A stretch of DNA of 22,382 nucleotides from Erythrobacter sp. (GTDB lineage Bacteria > Pseudomonadota > Alphaproteobacteria > Sphingomonadales > Sphingomonadaceae). Under the pieces are notes generated by a model, which ran no database searches, had not been told where the DNA came from, and saw nothing but the letters and a program-made list of their open reading frames with translations. Numbering within the stretch: position 1 is the first letter of the stretch; the number at the start of each line of letters is the position of its first letter. The translations under genes and the position numbers were made by a program. The DNA is taken from positions 1 through 22,382 of the forward strand of contig JANQTR010000057.1 in the NCBI GenBank assembly GCA_030731635.1. Reading direction: 5' to 3'. Of this stretch, positions 8,669-15,793 are shown one piece after another.

Positions 8669-9499
8669 TCAGGTTCCAAGCCGCAAATGCTGCAAGCGCA
8701 GTTGTGCGGCAAGCATTCGGCCATCCTCCCCCGCAAGCCGCCGTTCGGCCAGCGCGGGCGACCCGCGACGTTTGGCCAATTTCTGCCCGGTATCATCGGT
8801 CAGCAAGGCATGGTGGTGCCAGCGCGGGACCGGCAGCCCTAGCAGCGCCTGCAGCGTGCGGTGAACGTGGCTGGCCGCGAACAGATCGGCCCCGCGCGTC
8901 ACCAGCGTCACGCCGTCGGCGGCATCATCCAGTGTGACGGCAAGGTGATAGCTCGCGGGCAGATCCTTGCGCATCAGCACCACATCACCAAGGCCAGACA
9001 GGTCGACCGGGATCGAGCCTGCCAGATCATCCACCCACACGAGCCGCCCCGTCTCCGCCAGCGCCCGCGCCGAATCGAGCCGCCATGCGGCGGCGCGATC
9101 AGGTGCGGGCGGCGTACGTTTGCAGGTCCCGGGATAGATAAAGCCGACATTGCCAGCGCGCGCGCGGGCCGCCGCAATTTCAGTCCGGGTGCAGGTGCAC
9201 GGATACAGCAGCCCGCGTGCCTTCAGCACCTCAGCAACGGCGGCGTAGCGATCCAGCCGGGTCGATTGCGCGGGGACTTCGTCCCATTCCAGCCCCAGCC
9301 AAGCGAGATCGCGGCGGAATTCACCCGCAAGTTCGGGTCGCGAGCGCGGCCCGTCAATATCCTCAATTCTAAGCAGGAATCGCCCGCCGCCTGCCTTGGC
9401 CAGATCATGCGCGATAATCGCCGACAGCGCATGGCCCAGGTGCAGCGGGCCATTGGGGCTCGGCGCGAAACGGGTTACCATCGGCGGCGGATCGGACAT
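8669..9499 (-). CDS. gluQRS: Glutamyl-Q tRNA(Asp) synthetase
   Basis: 276 residues, the size of the catalytic-domain-only paralogue of GluRS. The class I signature is in TRFAPSPNGPLHLGHALS (HLGH as the HIGH motif), and GQKLAKRRGS is the KMSKS equivalent. A zinc knuckle is visible as YPCTCTRTE and YPGTCKR. The anticodon-binding domain is absent, which separates it from GltX. GluQRS attaches glutamate to the queuosine base at position 34 of tRNA(Asp). The start at 9499 has no strong ribosome site, and an in-frame ATG at 9481 (MVTRFAPS) is possible. It is the first gene of a minus-strand run toward 6864 and is divergent from the HNH gene. Confidence 0.93.
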   Translation of the reverse strand: MSDPPPMVTRFAPSPNGPLHLGHALSAIIAHDLAKAGGGRFLLRIEDIDGPRSRPELAGEFRRDLAWLGLEWDEVPAQSTRLDRYAAVAEVLKARGLLYPCTCTRTEIAAARARAGNVGFIYPGTCKRTPPAPDRAAAWRLDSARALAETGRLVWVDDLAGSIPVDLSGLGDVVLMRKDLPASYHLAVTLDDAADGVTLVTRGADLFAASHVHRTLQALLGLPVPRWHHHALLTDDTGQKLAKRRGSPALAERRLAGEDGRMLAAQLRLQHLRLGT

Positions 9500-9531
9500 G
9501 TCCGGACCATGCCACAGGAGATATCCTCACG

Positions 9532-9570
9532 CTATCCACAGGCTGTCCTCACGACTATCCCTGTGGATAG
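9532..9570. repeat. Inverted repeat with DnaA-box-like arms in the gluQRS/HNH intergenic region
   Basis: CTATCCACAGG (9532-9542) and CCTGTGGATAG (9560-9570) are perfect 11-base inverted arms around 17 bases. Each arm contains CTATCCACA, one mismatch from the classic DnaA box TTATCCACA. The left part also has a direct repeat: TCCTCACGCTATCC (9524-9537) recurs with one inserted base as TCCTCACGACTATCC (9546-9560). The location between divergent genes suits a shared regulatory region. It could be a DnaA-binding site pair or a transcribed hairpin. Confidence 0.6.
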
Positions 9571-9642
9571 TCGCCGTGTCATGGCTTTGACTCTTCAGTT
9601 TGGCACGTCAGGATAGAAATCAATCAGGGAGGAACGCAAACC

Positions 9643-10251
9643 GTGTTCAATGCCGAACTGATCGAAAGAGCAGCCCAGTTTCGCGGCGCAGACGGTGATC
9701 CGACGCGCAACCTTTCGGGTTGCCCGGCACTGGTGCTCAATGCGGACTACACTCCGCTATCTTATTATCCGCTCAGCCTTTGGCCGTGGCAGACGGCGAT
9801 CAAGGCGGTGTTCCTCGACCGGGTGGACATTGTGGCGAGCTATGACCGCGAGGTGCACTCGCCGTCGCTAGACATGAAAATCCCCAGCGTCATCGCCTTG
9901 CGACAATATGTGAAGCAGAGCGAATTTCCTGCCTTCACCCGCTTCAACGTGTTTCTGCGTGACCGCTTCCAGTGCCAATATTGCGGCAGCCATGATCACC
10001 TTACCTTCGACCATGTGATCCCGCGCCGCATGGGTGGGCGTACGACGTGGGAAAACATCATCACCGCCTGTGCGCCGTGCAACATGAAGAAGGGCGGACG
10101 TACCCCGAAACAGGCGGCGATGCCTGTCCACCGCACACCGATCCGCCCGACCAGCTGGCAACTGCAGCAGCACGGCAAGCTGTTCCCGCCCAATTACCTG
10201 CACGAAACCTGGCGGGATTGGCTGTATTGGGACATTGAGCTGGAGGCCTGA
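9643..10251 (+). CDS. HNH endonuclease family protein
   Basis: 202 residues. The C-terminal half has the HNH zinc-finger nuclease pattern: CQYCG, then HLTFDHVIPRRMGG with the catalytic Asp-His, then NIITACAPCNMKKGG with the second CxxC and the Asn. The N-terminal half (ALVLNADYTPLSYYPLSLWPW, then VFLDRVDIVASY) is characteristic of a widespread chromosomal HNH family whose cellular role is unsettled. It is not a homing endonuclease inside an intron here. The GTG start is supported by AGGGAGGA nine bases upstream (9626-9633). It is divergent from gluQRS across the inverted repeat region and ends 4 bases from the convergent gene at 10256. Confidence 0.92.
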   Translation: MFNAELIERAAQFRGADGDPTRNLSGCPALVLNADYTPLSYYPLSLWPWQTAIKAVFLDRVDIVASYDREVHSPSLDMKIPSVIALRQYVKQSEFPAFTRFNVFLRDRFQCQYCGSHDHLTFDHVIPRRMGGRTTWENIITACAPCNMKKGGRTPKQAAMPVHRTPIRPTSWQLQQHGKLFPPNYLHETWRDWLYWDIELEA

Positions 10252-10255
10252 TGCC

Positions 10256-10849
10256 TCAGCCAGCAGCGTTCGCTTTGGTCAGCGCGTCCCATTCTTCCCA
10301 CGTGATCGCGCGGCCCGGAAAAGCAGGGTTTGTGAACCCCCAGTCCCGGGCGATCCACTGTTGCGTCCACGCATAGAGCTCGGCATCGAAACCGGCGTCG
10401 TATTCCGCCTTGGTCACCCATAACCGGATGACCGCATCATAGCCTTCGATGGTGCTGGGATAGACATAGACGCTGCCCCGCTCGCGCGTGCCATCGGGCG
10501 TCAGCACCGCATAAGCAAAGGATTCGCGCCGTTCGAACCGGCCCTGTTCGGTTTGCATGTCAGCCATCGCTTCGGCCGCAGTGATATCGGCGCGCGGCCA
10601 GCCCTTGCTGCGGGTGAAGGTCTGCTGGAGATGTTCGATCGACGCCATATAGGCGGCGAAGTCGATATCGACCAAGTCCGGGCCGAGCGGCACGAGCTTG
10701 AAGCCCGACGTTTCGACCAGCGTGGGGACGTCAAAGTCGGCAGCCACGAAAGAAGGTGCCGATGCTGTCGTTTCGGGCGTTTGTGCTGCCGCCAACGGAA
10801 CGCTGAGTGCGATCAGTGCCAATGCAGTCCAGAATGCGCGCGCGATCAT
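10256..10849 (-). CDS. Exported GNAT-like protein of unknown function
   Basis: 197 residues from ATG 10849, chosen because GGAGAG (10856-10861) lies six bases upstream; an upstream in-frame start at 10876 lacks this. Residues 1-22 form a signal peptide (hydrophobic core ALALIALSVPLAAA), with a likely cleavage before Gln23. The mature part begins near FDVPTLVETSGFKLVPLGP and continues with DFAAYMASIEHLQQTF, SFAYAVLTPDG, RGSVYVYPS and IRLWVTKAEYDAGFDAEL. The order resembles a GNAT acetyltransferase fold. However, the acetyl-CoA loop (R/Q-x-x-G-x-G/A) is not visible where expected. Because the protein is predicted to be exported, an acetyl-CoA-dependent role is doubtful. The GNAT resemblance is by pattern only. 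Confidence 0.7.
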   Translation of the reverse strand: MIARAFWTALALIALSVPLAAAQTPETTASAPSFVAADFDVPTLVETSGFKLVPLGPDLVDIDFAAYMASIEHLQQTFTRSKGWPRADITAAEAMADMQTEQGRFERRESFAYAVLTPDGTRERGSVYVYPSTIEGYDAVIRLWVTKAEYDAGFDAELYAWTQQWIARDWGFTNPAFPGRAITWEEWDALTKANAAG

Positions 10850-10869
10850 GTCATGCTCTCCATTATGAC

Positions 10870-10885
10870 GGGCCAAGTTTGGCCC
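10870..10885. repeat. Perfect palindrome upstream of the exported GNAT-like gene
   Basis: GGGCCAA and TTGGCCC are separated by GT, making a 16-base near-perfect dyad about 20 bases upstream of the start at 10849. It could be an operator or a leader hairpin for the minus-strand gene. No matching regulator is identifiable, so a role is only a possibility. Confidence 0.35.
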
Positions 10886-10931
10886 ACTGGCCGGATTACG
10901 TCACTGCTACCATGTGGCTGTATGCGTCACT

Positions 10932-11009
10932 TTACCACTCTCCGCTGGCCAGCACTTCGGCCAAATGTCACACGGCTTTTGCCACGTCTGCAAACCGCAG
11001 GTAAGCCCG
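10932..11009 (-). pseudogene. Remnant of a kynureninase C-terminus
   Basis: Read on the minus strand this gives AYLRFADVAKAV, a TGA stop, HLAEVLASGEW and a TAA stop. The intact kynureninase next door ends with AYLRFADIAAAA, R, HLADVLESGEW. The TGA stands where the intact gene has an Arg codon, as expected for a CGA to TGA change. An ungapped comparison of 10935-11004 with 11551-11620 gives about 70% identical bases, counted by eye. Similarity fades above about 11010, and no start or body of a second kynureninase is present. It is a decayed tail, lying in the 5' region of the thioredoxin-like gene. Confidence 0.75.
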
Positions 11010-11050
11010 ATCGATCGCGAATCGCGGTGGGGTTTCAAGGGGAATGACCG

Positions 11051-11500
11051 ATGCGTTACTGGAAACCACTTCTCGCCGCTTTTGCCGGCTCCTTGCTCGC
11101 GCCTGCTCCCGCCTCTGCGCAGGAGAGCGGTCAGCCGCTGCTGATCACGCCTGTCGCGCAGTCCACTGCAGGCGCACCGGGTGTCAGCTACATCGACCAA
11201 GATAGATACGCCGAAGAAGTCCTGGAGGCCAGGGGCGTGGTGGTCGTCACGTTCACCGCGGAGTGGTGCAGGCCCTGTCAAAACGTCCGTCAGACCCTGT
11301 CGAAACTCGCCGCAGAGTATCAGGGCCGTGTGACGTTCAGAGAGTTGAACGTTGACGACAATGCGGAATTGGCACTTAATTATAACATCAGGAACCTTCC
11401 CGCGATCCGTTTCTACAAGGACGGATCATCGCAAGTTTACCTGGGGCAGCAACCCGAAGCAGTCATAAGAGAGCAAATCGACAAGTTGCTCCGCCAATAG
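11051..11500 (+). CDS. Exported thioredoxin-like protein
   Basis: 149 residues. Residues 1-23 are a signal peptide ending PASA before QE. The thioredoxin fold follows, with TAEWCRPCQNVRQTL (active-site Cys73 and Cys76, with Arg-Pro between them), NVDDNAELALNYNIRNLPAI (the cis-proline, Pro117) and FYKDGSSQVYLGQ. It should act as a periplasmic thiol-disulfide protein; the partner is unknown. AAGGGGA seven bases upstream supports the ATG at 11051. The last 160 bases are only about 48% GC, and AGA/AGG arginine codons and an ATA codon are used, unlike the neighbours. This suggests transfer from another source. It lies between the kynureninase remnant and the intact kynureninase, 11 bases from the stop of the latter. 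Confidence 0.9.
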   Translation: MRYWKPLLAAFAGSLLAPAPASAQESGQPLLITPVAQSTAGAPGVSYIDQDRYAEEVLEARGVVVVTFTAEWCRPCQNVRQTLSKLAAEYQGRVTFRELNVDDNAELALNYNIRNLPAIRFYKDGSSQVYLGQQPEAVIREQIDKLLRQ

Positions 11501-11511
11501 CGGCCTCGCGG

Positions 11512-12735
11512 TCAAGTCACTGCCGCTCGCTGGCTGAATTCGTCCCGCTGCCATTCCCCGCTTTCCAGAACATCGGCCAGATGGCGCGCAGCAGCAGCGA
11601 TGTCGGCAAAACGCAGATAGGCGGGGGCGAACCCCAGCCGCAGCACGTCAGGATCGCGAAAATCGCCAATCACGCCGCGCGCGATCAGCGCCTGGCATAT
11701 CGCGTAAGCATCAGGGTGCCGGAACGAGATGTGGCTGCCGCGCGCGCCGCTGGCGGGTGGACTGATTAGATCGAGCTGCACATCCAGCGCCATCAGGCAC
11801 TCAAGGAAGAACTCCGAAAGCGCCTGCGACTTTCCATGCAGTCGCCCGATCCCGATTTCCGCGATCAGATCGACGCCCACTTCGAGTGCGGTCAGGCCGA
11901 GGATCGGTGAGGTGCCGCATTGCATTTGCTCGATTCCGGGAGCGGCCTCGTAATCATCCGAAAAGGCAAAAGGCCGCGCGTGGCCGAACCACCCGGTGAG
12001 CGGCTGCTCGAGATCGGCGTGGTGACGCTCGGCGACATAGGCAAAGGCGGGCGCGCCGGGGCCGCCGTTGAGATATTTGTAGCCGCAGCCGGTCGCGAAA
12101 TCGGCTCCCACGCCATTCAGATCGACCGGCAATGCTCCGGTCGAATGCGACAGGTCCCACAGCACAAACGCGCCTGCAGCATGCGCCGCTTCAGTCAGCG
12201 CGGCCATATCAAACAGTTCACCAGTCTTGTAATGCGCATGGGTGAGCATCAGCAGCGCGACGTCGTCGTCGAGCGCCGCCGTGATTTCTTCGCGGGGGGC
12301 CAGGCGGCGTGTCGCAAGGCCCTGACGTTCAAGCCCTTGAACCATATAAATATCAGTCGGGAAATTGCCGGGCTCTGACAGGATCACCTTGCGCCCCGGT
12401 CGCATTGCCAGGGCCGCCGCAATCAGCTTGAACAGGTTCACGCTGACGGTGTCGCAGGCGACTACTTCATTCGGTGCCGCCCCGATCAGGGGGGCGATCT
12501 TGCTGCCGATCCGGCGCGCCGCTTCAAACCAGCCCGCGCTGTTCCACGACCGGATCAGCCCTTCGCCCCATTCCTGTTCGACGACCCGCGCCAGCGCCGC
12601 AGGCGTGGCCTTGGGCAGTGCACCCAGCGAATTGCCGTCCAGATAGACCACCCCTTCGGGCAGTGTGAAGTGCGCGCGATACCGGGCCAGCGGGTCGGCC
12701 GCGTCAAATTCAAGGGCGCGCTGTTCAGGTGTCAT
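11512..12735 (-). CDS. kynU: Kynureninase
   Basis: 407 residues from ATG 12735. YLDGNSLGALPK near the start, SEPGNFPTDIYMVQGL, WDLSHSTGALPVDLN (Asp194, His197) and GCGYKYLNGGPGAPAF with the PLP lysine Lys220 are kynureninase signatures of fold-type I. It cleaves kynurenine to anthranilate and alanine (or 3-hydroxykynurenine to 3-hydroxyanthranilate). A GTG three codons upstream (12744) is possible, but AGGTGG with correct spacing favours the ATG. No other kynurenine-pathway gene (tryptophan dioxygenase or formamidase) is in the window. A degraded copy of its C-terminus lies at 10932-11009. Confidence 0.95.
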   Translation of the reverse strand: MTPEQRALEFDAADPLARYRAHFTLPEGVVYLDGNSLGALPKATPAALARVVEQEWGEGLIRSWNSAGWFEAARRIGSKIAPLIGAAPNEVVACDTVSVNLFKLIAAALAMRPGRKVILSEPGNFPTDIYMVQGLERQGLATRRLAPREEITAALDDDVALLMLTHAHYKTGELFDMAALTEAAHAAGAFVLWDLSHSTGALPVDLNGVGADFATGCGYKYLNGGPGAPAFAYVAERHHADLEQPLTGWFGHARPFAFSDDYEAAPGIEQMQCGTSPILGLTALEVGVDLIAEIGIGRLHGKSQALSEFFLECLMALDVQLDLISPPASGARGSHISFRHPDAYAICQALIARGVIGDFRDPDVLRLGFAPAYLRFADIAAAARHLADVLESGEWQRDEFSQRAAVT

Positions 12736-12806
12736 ATCCGCCACCTAGCCTGCCCCAAGGCCGAGGGGAACTCCCCGTTGAGCCGGCCCCCGATTGATCT
12801 CTGGCT

Positions 12807-13235
12807 CTAACCCTCAATCACGCGGGCTTCGGGGTGATGTTTGTCGATGTGGCGCAGGATCAGCTTGAGGTTCTTGGTGTTCGACCGGAACACCAAGTCC
12901 GCCGCATCGCCCACCACAGGGATGGCCCCAATCGCCGTGTCGAACAGCACATTTGCGCCCATCCGCGCCAGTTTCCACTTCGACATGCCCAGATTGCGGG
13001 CTTCCCAGATGATGTAAGCCCCCATCGCGGTCGTGACGATATCACCCAGCACCGGGATCAGCCCGATCAGCGCGTCCAAGCCAACCGGCATGTTGATCCC
13101 AGGTATGACAAAGCTGCGTTCAAGCAGCTTTTCCATTGCCGTCACCCGCGCGCGCACGGATGCGGCATCGCTGCCGGTGGGCAATTCGATGCCGATAATG
13201 GTGGGGGTGGGGCGGCGGTTCATCGGTGTGCTCAT
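12807..13235 (-). CDS. DUF4112 family membrane-associated protein
   Basis: 142 residues from ATG 13235. The core MEKLLERSFVIPGINMPVGLDALIGLIPVLGDIVTTAMGAYI and the repeat-like FDTAIGAIPVVGDAADLVFRSN, each with an (L/I)IG.IPV(L/V)GD motif, are characteristic of the DUF4112 family. The two glycine/proline-rich hydrophobic segments probably insert into or associate with the membrane. Function is unknown for the family. The start 13235 lies 5 bases after the stop of the peptide-binding lipoprotein gene, so the two form a transcription unit; the frame open to 13286 would overlap that gene. A second in-frame Met at 13223 is possible. Confidence 0.82.
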   Translation of the reverse strand: MSTPMNRRPTPTIIGIELPTGSDAASVRARVTAMEKLLERSFVIPGINMPVGLDALIGLIPVLGDIVTTAMGAYIIWEARNLGMSKWKLARMGANVLFDTAIGAIPVVGDAADLVFRSNTKNLKLILRHIDKHHPEARVIEG

Positions 13236-13240
13236 CCCCA

Positions 13241-14710
13241 CTATGTGGTGGGCTGGGACAACGGGAACAAGGGGTGCAGCCCCCACGGGTTGGCGATGTA
13301 ATTGCTGATCGATCCGCGCACCAGCGACCAGCGCACCGGCGCACCGAGCGGGATAAACACCTCACGGGCGGTCAACGCAGCATGGGCATCAACCAGCATT
13401 GCCTCCTGAGCAGTGGCATCGCGCTCGGTCAGCGATTGACGGACCAGCACATCGGCCTCGGGCGAGCACAGGCCTGCTTTGAGGCCGCAGTTGAACTGGT
13501 TGAGATACCAACGCGGCGAGGTATAGCGCGCCAAGGTATCGCGCAACTCCAGATCGGCGGCCTCTCCGGGGGCGACGCGCTTGACCGATACACCGATCGC
13601 ACCCCAGGCTTCGACCAGATATCCCAGCAACAGATCACTGCCCGGCCCGAGCGGCAGTGCAACGCGCACCGTGGCTTCGTTGCCTGACTGCGCAGCCCAG
13701 GCCCGCACCCGCGCCGCCGCTGTCAGCCGCCGCTGCTCAAGCGTCGCGCCGCCCCAGCGATCTGCTGGATAGGGCGGCGCAGAATAGATTTCGGGCGGGA
13801 CAATCCGGTTGGCGCTGCGCCAGCCGCTCAGGCCAAAACGCTCAATCACCGCGGTACGATCAAGCGCCATCGACAAGGCTTCGCGCCGGGCCGGATCGGC
13901 GAGCAACCCGGTTTCGTTGCGCACCACCAATCCCAATAGGCCGATCGCAGGATCGACCTGTATCGTCCCGCGCGATAGTGGCCCGGCCTCGGCCTGTGGG
14001 AAATCGACGAGGGTGCCGCCCAGCACCAGATCAACCTCCCCGCGCGAAAACGCCGCCACCGCTTCACGGGCCGATAAGGCCCTGACGCTGATCGGGCGGG
14101 CGACCTCCTCCCAGTCTTCGCGGGCGGGCAAGCCGCGCGTTTCGGGCGGTAGCGCGGACAGGCGGGCAAGCGCACCCTTATCATCGCGTGACATCGCCAT
14201 CGGGCCGGCGCCGCTGCCATTGTTGACAAAGCCGAGCTCGGGCTGCGCCATGAGCCGCAGGAAATCAGGCATTGGGGAGTTCAGCCGCACCTCCACCACC
14301 CTTGCGGTCATCGCCCGCACATCCCTGATCTTGCCGAGATCAAGCCCGAGTGAAGTTCCGCGCAACCGGGTAATTGCATTGCGCAGCAGCAGCCGCACCT
14401 CGGTCGCGCTGACTTCTTCGCCGCCGGGCCAGTTGCTGTCACGCAGGCGGAAGATATAACTCATGCCATCGTCGGCAATGATCCAGCGTTCGGCCAGCGC
14501 GGGCACCACCTGGCCGGCCGGGTCGAGCGCGACCAACCCTTCGTGCGTCGCCGCGCGGACGTGCTGGGCCGCGGGCGACAAGCGCACACCTTGCTGAAAT
14601 ACGCTTTCCGGGGCGCCAATTACCGCCACTTCGATCGGGCCATTGCCGTTCGATGGGCCGCAAGACCATAGCGCCAACGCGGCAAGCAGAGACAGGCAGA
14701 ATCGCATCAT
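13241..14710 (-). CDS. ABC transporter solute-binding lipoprotein, family 5 (oligopeptide/dipeptide type)
   Basis: 489 residues. The N-terminus MMRFCLSLLAALALWSCG has a lipobox ending at Cys17, so it is an outer-surface or periplasmic lipoprotein. The sequence has the layout of SBP family 5: PALAERWIIADDGMSYIFRLR near residue 80, a central region with REALSMALDRTAVIERFGLSGW, and a C-terminal YLNQFNCGLKAGLCSPEADVLV. Such proteins deliver peptides or related solutes to ABC permeases, but no permease or ATPase gene is adjacent, so the ligand is open. It is followed by the DUF4112 gene after 5 bases. GGGGG lies directly before the first ATG; the second ATG (14707) has slightly better spacing. Confidence 0.85.
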   Translation of the reverse strand: MMRFCLSLLAALALWSCGPSNGNGPIEVAVIGAPESVFQQGVRLSPAAQHVRAATHEGLVALDPAGQVVPALAERWIIADDGMSYIFRLRDSNWPGGEEVSATEVRLLLRNAITRLRGTSLGLDLGKIRDVRAMTARVVEVRLNSPMPDFLRLMAQPELGFVNNGSGAGPMAMSRDDKGALARLSALPPETRGLPAREDWEEVARPISVRALSAREAVAAFSRGEVDLVLGGTLVDFPQAEAGPLSRGTIQVDPAIGLLGLVVRNETGLLADPARREALSMALDRTAVIERFGLSGWRSANRIVPPEIYSAPPYPADRWGGATLEQRRLTAAARVRAWAAQSGNEATVRVALPLGPGSDLLLGYLVEAWGAIGVSVKRVAPGEAADLELRDTLARYTSPRWYLNQFNCGLKAGLCSPEADVLVRQSLTERDATAQEAMLVDAHAALTAREVFIPLGAPVRWSLVRGSISNYIANPWGLHPLFPLSQPTT

Positions 14711-14773
14711 CCCCCGACTAGCAGGTTACTACGCGCTGGTCAGCTTACGGAAGATGCGGATTTAACTGCCCGG

Positions 14774-15151
14774 TCAGAGCTTGCGCAGCAAGGTCGGCTC
14801 GCTCGGCGATGGCGCGCGGTGCGCCCAGGAACGAACCACCATCGCGCTTGCTGCATCATCGCTGGGTTGCAGCGGACGGCGAGCATGCTGCGAATCGATT
14901 TCTTCGTCGAAAGCAATCCCGAACCGGTTGTCCTGCACCCACGCAACCGTGCCATTAACGATCCCGATATTGCGCAGTTCAATCGTCAGGCGATGGCCGC
15001 GCTGCACGCGCAGATTCCCTTCGCCCATCATTCCGCCATCGGAAAGATTGCGAACCCGCACGCGGTGGGCATCGGCGTTCTGTTCAACGCGGATATCTGC
15101 CAGCAAAAACAGGCTGTCACGCGCTACGCTGCGTGTTTCCACTCCCGTCAT
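14774..15151 (-). CDS. PilZ domain protein (predicted c-di-GMP receptor)
   Basis: 125 residues made of one PilZ domain. Both ligand motifs are intact: RxxxR as RSVAR (Arg7, Arg11) and the D/NxSxxG motif as NLSDGG in RVRNLSDGGMMGEG. It ends the barrel with VNGTVAWVQDNRFGIAFDEEID and has a short polar C-terminal tail. It should bind cyclic di-GMP in the cytoplasm; the output partner is unknown. AAGGAGG (15162-15168) ten bases upstream supports the ATG at 15151. It lies 183 bases downstream of dksA on the same strand, but an intrinsic terminator separates them, so it probably has its own promoter. Confidence 0.88.
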   Translation of the reverse strand: MTGVETRSVARDSLFLLADIRVEQNADAHRVRVRNLSDGGMMGEGNLRVQRGHRLTIELRNIGIVNGTVAWVQDNRFGIAFDEEIDSQHARRPLQPSDDAASAMVVRSWAHRAPSPSEPTLLRKL

Positions 15152-15271
15152 GACCGGATCGCCTCCTTAATCGCAAAATGATCAACAGAGTCTGTGAAGC
15201 GGTAAACCAACTGCCCCGTTGCGTCACCATTCTTGCAGCGATTGCGGTTAATGAGTGGTGAAATCACTGCC

Positions 15272-15308
15272 AAAAACCGCGCTGAATAATCGCTCCGTCC
15301 CAGCGCGG
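15272..15308 (-). terminator. Intrinsic terminator after the dksA-family gene
   Basis: Read on the minus strand, CCGCGCTG (15308-15301) and CAGCGCGG (15284-15277) form a perfect 8-base GC-rich stem around a 16-base loop. The stem is followed directly by TTTTT (15276-15272). It lies 26 bases beyond the dksA stop and upstream of the PilZ gene, the classic layout of a rho-independent terminator. Confidence 0.75.
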
Positions 15309-15334
15309 CACAGTTGCCGAGCCTGGATTGATGA

Positions 15335-15793
15335 TCAATCGTCGCGCGAAACCTTTTCGCGCCGTTCATGCGCTTCCTGTGCTTCGACTGTCATGGTTGC
15401 AACCGGGCGGGCGATGAGGCGGCGCAGGCCAATTGGTTCACCGGTGACTTCACAATAGCCATATTCGCCTGAATCAATCCGCCGCAGCGCGGAATCGATT
15501 TTCGACACCAGTTTACGTTGCCGGTCACGGGTGCGCAGTTCGATCCCCCAGTCGGTTTCACTTGAGGCGCGATCAGTCAGATCCGCTTCGCGGATCGGGC
15601 CATCCTGCAGGGATTGCAGGGTCTGGCCCGCCGCCGAATGGATTGAGCGTTTCCACTCAATCAGCAGCATCCGGAAATAGGCCTGCTGGCGTTCATTCAT
15701 GTATTCCTCGTCCTCGCTCGGCACATAGTCCGGAGCGAGCAGGCGCTTGGCCTTTTCAAGGATATCGATATCGTCAGACGCGGCAGTTGGCAT
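15335..15793 (-). CDS. dksA: DksA/TraR-family RNA polymerase-binding protein with only one zinc-site cysteine
   Basis: 152 residues, like E. coli DksA. The coiled coil (about residues 33-110) has the tip DLTDRASSETDW, with Asp71, Asp74 and Ala76 at the positions known to matter in E. coli. The zinc-finger region reads YGYCEVTGEPIGLRRLIARP and then VATMTVEAQEAHERRE. Of the four cysteines in the classical C4 site only Cys114 remains; Thr117, Thr135 and Ala138 stand in the other places. The fold is therefore probably zinc-independent, as described for some DksA variants. DksA acts with ppGpp on transcription initiation. GAGGG four bases upstream supports ATG 15793. An intrinsic terminator follows. 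Confidence 0.93.
   Translation of the reverse strand: MPTAASDDIDILEKAKRLLAPDYVPSEDEEYMNERQQAYFRMLLIEWKRSIHSAAGQTLQSLQDGPIREADLTDRASSETDWGIELRTRDRQRKLVSKIDSALRRIDSGEYGYCEVTGEPIGLRRLIARPVATMTVEAQEAHERREKVSRDD

Noticed and set aside
9493..9504. Perfect 12-base palindrome CGGACATGTCCG over the gluQRS start codon
   Set aside because: Half of it is coding sequence (MSD), it is short, and there is no second copy. Probably coincidence, though an operator is not excluded.
9587..9619. TTGACT with TAGAAA as a promoter for the HNH gene
   Set aside because: The spacer is 21 bases for the best -10 candidate, outside the normal 16-18 range; nearer alternatives match poorly.
9643..10251. HNH gene as a homing endonuclease or restriction enzyme
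   Set aside because: No intron, intein or methyltransferase partner is nearby, and the N-terminal domain fits a widespread ordinary chromosomal family.
10898..10931. Direct repeats ACGTCACT and GCGTCACT upstream of the kynureninase remnant
   Set aside because: Only seven bases are shared, and one copy may simply be the residue of the old kynureninase end (GTCACT also occurs there). Not enough for an operator call.
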